From the NCBI GenBank assembly GCA_027077325.1, contig JALTGF010000183.1, forward strand, positions 1 through 5,740: a stretch of 5,740 nt of DNA. The letters run 5' to 3'. The DNA comes from an archaeon (GTDB lineage: Archaea; Undinarchaeota; Undinarchaeia; Undinarchaeales; JALTGF01). A model generated the notes under the pieces. The model saw only the letters and a program-made list of their open reading frames with translations. It was not told where the DNA came from and ran no database searches. Made by a program: the position numbers and the translations under genes. Shown one piece after another: positions 4,256 through 5,740 of this stretch (position 1 is the first letter of the stretch; every line of letters begins with the position of its first letter).

Positions 4256-5196
4256 AACCAGAATCAATGCGCGTGGCATATGGAACTACTTTAGCAGAGC
4301 TTGGAGCAAATCACAAGGATATTGTTGTGTTAGACGCAGACCTTTCATGCAGCACACAAACGCAAAGATTTGGGGATAAGTTCCCAAACAGGTTCTTTAA
4401 TGTTGGCATTGCTGAGCAAAATATGGCTGATGTTTCTGCAGGTTTGTCAATTGCGGGGAAGATTGTCTTTATGTCAAGTTTTGCAGTTTTCTTAAGCAGG
4501 GCATATGAGCAAATTAGGAATGCAATTGCAATCCAAAATTTAAATGTTAAGATTGTTGCAACGCATGGCGGAATTTCAGTTGGTCCAGACGGTGGCTCCC
4601 ATCAAATGCTTGAGGACTTTAATTTAATGCGCGGTCTGCCAAATATGAAAGTTTTTGTGCCTGCAGATGCGCGCGAAACTGCTGCGCTTACAAAAGCATT
4701 GGTAAACATCAATGGGCCTTGCTATATGCGCGTTAGCAGGATGTCTGTGCTTCCTATTTACTCAAAGAAATTTAAGTTTGACCCATTTAAAGCCGATGTC
4801 TTAAAAAGGGGCAAAGATGTTAGTCTGTTTGCATCTGGATTAATGGTTAAAGAAGCAATGGAAGCAGCAGATATGCTTAAAAAAGAGGGGATTAATGCCG
4901 AGGTAATAAATGTTCATTGCTTAAAGCCAATTGACTCAAAAACTCTTTTAAATTCTGCAAGGAAAACTGGTGCGGTTGTAACTTCAGAAGAGCATTCAAT
5001 TTATGGCGGTCTTGGCTCTGCGACAGCAGAAATCCTCGCAGAACATTATCCAGTTCCAATGATAAGAATTGGAGTTAAAGACAAATTTGGGCAATCAGGA
5101 AAACCGGAAGAGCTGTTTAAATTTTATGGATTGACCGCAAAAGATATTTATAAAGCTGCTAAAAAGGTGTTAAAAAGAAAGGAGGGTAAGAAATGA
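4246..5196 (+). CDS. tktC: Transketolase, C-terminal (Pyr and TPK_C domains) subunit
   Basis: This is the second half of the split transketolase, 316 residues, supplying the pyrimidine-binding and C-terminal domains. The Pyr domain (about 6-165) shows VVLDADLS (27-34), FFNVGIAEQNM (50-60) and THGGISVGPDGGSHQMLED (106-124). Glu57 in GIAEQ is the family's catalytic glutamate that activates the thiamine ring. The C-terminal domain (about 185-310) has LFASGLMVKEAMEAA, VINVHCLKPID and EEHSIYGGLGSA (248-259). The 10-base overlap with the first subunit and the well-placed GGAGG imply coupled translation, which suits equal subunit amounts. The stop shares ATGA with the transaldolase gene. A 1-deoxyxylulose-5-phosphate synthase or pyruvate dehydrogenase E1 role is less likely, given the matching N subunit and the pentose phosphate neighbours. 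Confidence 0.95.
   Translation: MQVEPESMRVAYGTTLAELGANHKDIVVLDADLSCSTQTQRFGDKFPNRFFNVGIAEQNMADVSAGLSIAGKIVFMSSFAVFLSRAYEQIRNAIAIQNLNVKIVATHGGISVGPDGGSHQMLEDFNLMRGLPNMKVFVPADARETAALTKALVNINGPCYMRVSRMSVLPIYSKKFKFDPFKADVLKRGKDVSLFASGLMVKEAMEAADMLKKEGINAEVINVHCLKPIDSKTLLNSARKTGAVVTSEEHSIYGGLGSATAEILAEHYPVPMIRIGVKDKFGQSGKPEELFKFYGLTAKDIYKAAKKVLKRKEGKK
5181..5186 (+). promoter_or_regulatory. Shine-Dalgarno site for the transaldolase gene
   Basis: GGAGGG lies inside the end of tktC, 6-7 bases before ATG 5193. It supports the overlapping start. Confidence 0.65.
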
Positions 5197-5740
5197 AATT
5201 TTTCATAGATACTGCTAATTTAGATGCAATAAAGTGGGCAAAAGAAATGGGGCTCCTAGATGGGGTTACAACGAACCCAACACTGCTCTCAAGAGAGGGA
5301 AAAGACCCAGAAAAGCAAGTAAAAGAAATTTTAAAGATTTGCAAAGGGCCTGTCAGCGTTGAAGTTCTTTCTCTAGATGTTGATGGAATGGTAAAGGAAG
5401 CTGAAAAGTTTGCCAAGTGGGCAAAAAATGTTGTAATTAAAATTCCGCTAACAGAAGAAGGATTAAAAGCGATCCGAAGGCTTTCAAAAAAGGGAATTAA
5501 AACAAATGCAACCTTAGTTTTCTCTGCAAATCAGGCGCTTTTGGCTGCAAAGGCAGGAGCTACTTATGTAAGCCCTTTTATTGGTCGGCTTGATGACCGC
5601 GGCGAGCGGGGTATGGACTTGGTTGAGGATATACTCACAATCTACAGGAATTATTGTTTCAAGACGCAGGTTTTAGTTGCAAGCATAAGAAATCTTGACC
5701 ATGTGCGCGAGGCAGCGCTACTTGGTGCGGATGTTGCAAC
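5193..5740 (+). CDS. tal: Transaldolase, small TalC/MipB-type (3' end outside window)
   Basis: Transaldolase moves a dihydroxyacetone unit from fructose 6-phosphate or sedoheptulose 7-phosphate to an aldose phosphate. The first 182 residues are present; the small subfamily is about 215-220, so roughly 35 are missing. Visible are FFIDTANLDAIKWA (3-16), DGVTTNPTLLSREG (23-36), VSVEVLS (54-60), VVIKIPLTEEGLKA (80-93) with the Schiff-base Lys83, TNATLVFSANQALLAAKAG (104-122) and YVSPFIGRLDDRG (125-137). Glu57, Ser127 and Phe129 match transaldolases; the related fructose-6-phosphate aldolases have Gln, Ala and Tyr at these places. That favours true transaldolase activity (inference from residues). 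The ATG overlaps the tktC stop by 4 bases with GGAGGG upstream. Together with rpe and the split transketolase it completes most of the non-oxidative pentose phosphate pathway. Confidence 0.95.
   Translation, partial: MKFFIDTANLDAIKWAKEMGLLDGVTTNPTLLSREGKDPEKQVKEILKICKGPVSVEVLSLDVDGMVKEAEKFAKWAKNVVIKIPLTEEGLKAIRRLSKKGIKTNATLVFSANQALLAAKAGATYVSPFIGRLDDRGERGMDLVEDILTIYRNYCFKTQVLVASIRNLDHVREAALLGADVA

Noticed and set aside
4095..4379. 94-codon forward frame across the transketolase junction
   Set aside because: It lies entirely under the two well-supported transketolase genes in another frame and its product is arbitrary-looking.
2752..5740. More CGC/CGT arginine codons in the pentose phosphate genes than in the upstream genes, as a sign of transfer
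   Set aside because: The counts are small, AGA/AGG remain common in both parts, and no mobile element, repeat or composition break marks a boundary.

Overview
The window looks archaeal. It carries RNA polymerase subunits Rpo7 and Spt4/RpoE'', the archaeal/eukaryotic-type ribosomal proteins eS24 and eS31, a transketolase split into two genes, A/T-rich TATA-like boxes at about -30 from several starts, and Shine-Dalgarno-led ATGA overlaps inside operons. The DNA is visibly A+T-rich. The lineage cannot be fixed from this window; a euryarchaeal or DPANN-type genome would fit.

Positions 1-799 hold the C-terminal part of a membrane-bound, ion-pumping pyrophosphatase of the K+-dependent type. Positions 835-2228 form a compact information-processing operon: rpo7, spt4/rpoE'', eS24 and eS31. 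Its genes overlap by 4 bases or are 10 bases apart. The 54-codon eS31 gene is short and easily missed. eS24 carries a long low-complexity C-terminal tail and Rpo7 a short lysine-rich one.

Positions 2229-2751 are the accessory-looking part. A TATA-like box precedes an 86-residue two-helix membrane protein of unknown function. Five bases later comes a 52-codon reading frame for a single-pass membrane protein, which contains a strong Shine-Dalgarno-like sequence and a 6-bp hairpin.

Positions 2752-5740 carry the non-oxidative pentose phosphate pathway: ribulose-phosphate 3-epimerase, then an operon of transketolase N-terminal subunit, transketolase C-terminal subunit and a small transaldolase cut off by the window edge. 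The three operon genes overlap by 10 and 4 bases, so they are probably translationally coupled. Together these enzymes interconvert pentose, triose, tetrose, hexose and heptulose phosphates, and could make ribose 5-phosphate and erythrose 4-phosphate without an oxidative branch. Ribose-5-phosphate isomerase is not in the window.

Most of this is recognisable housekeeping. I see no CRISPR array, tRNA, rRNA, insertion sequence or defence system. The least explained parts are the two small membrane proteins and the tails on eS24 and Rpo7.
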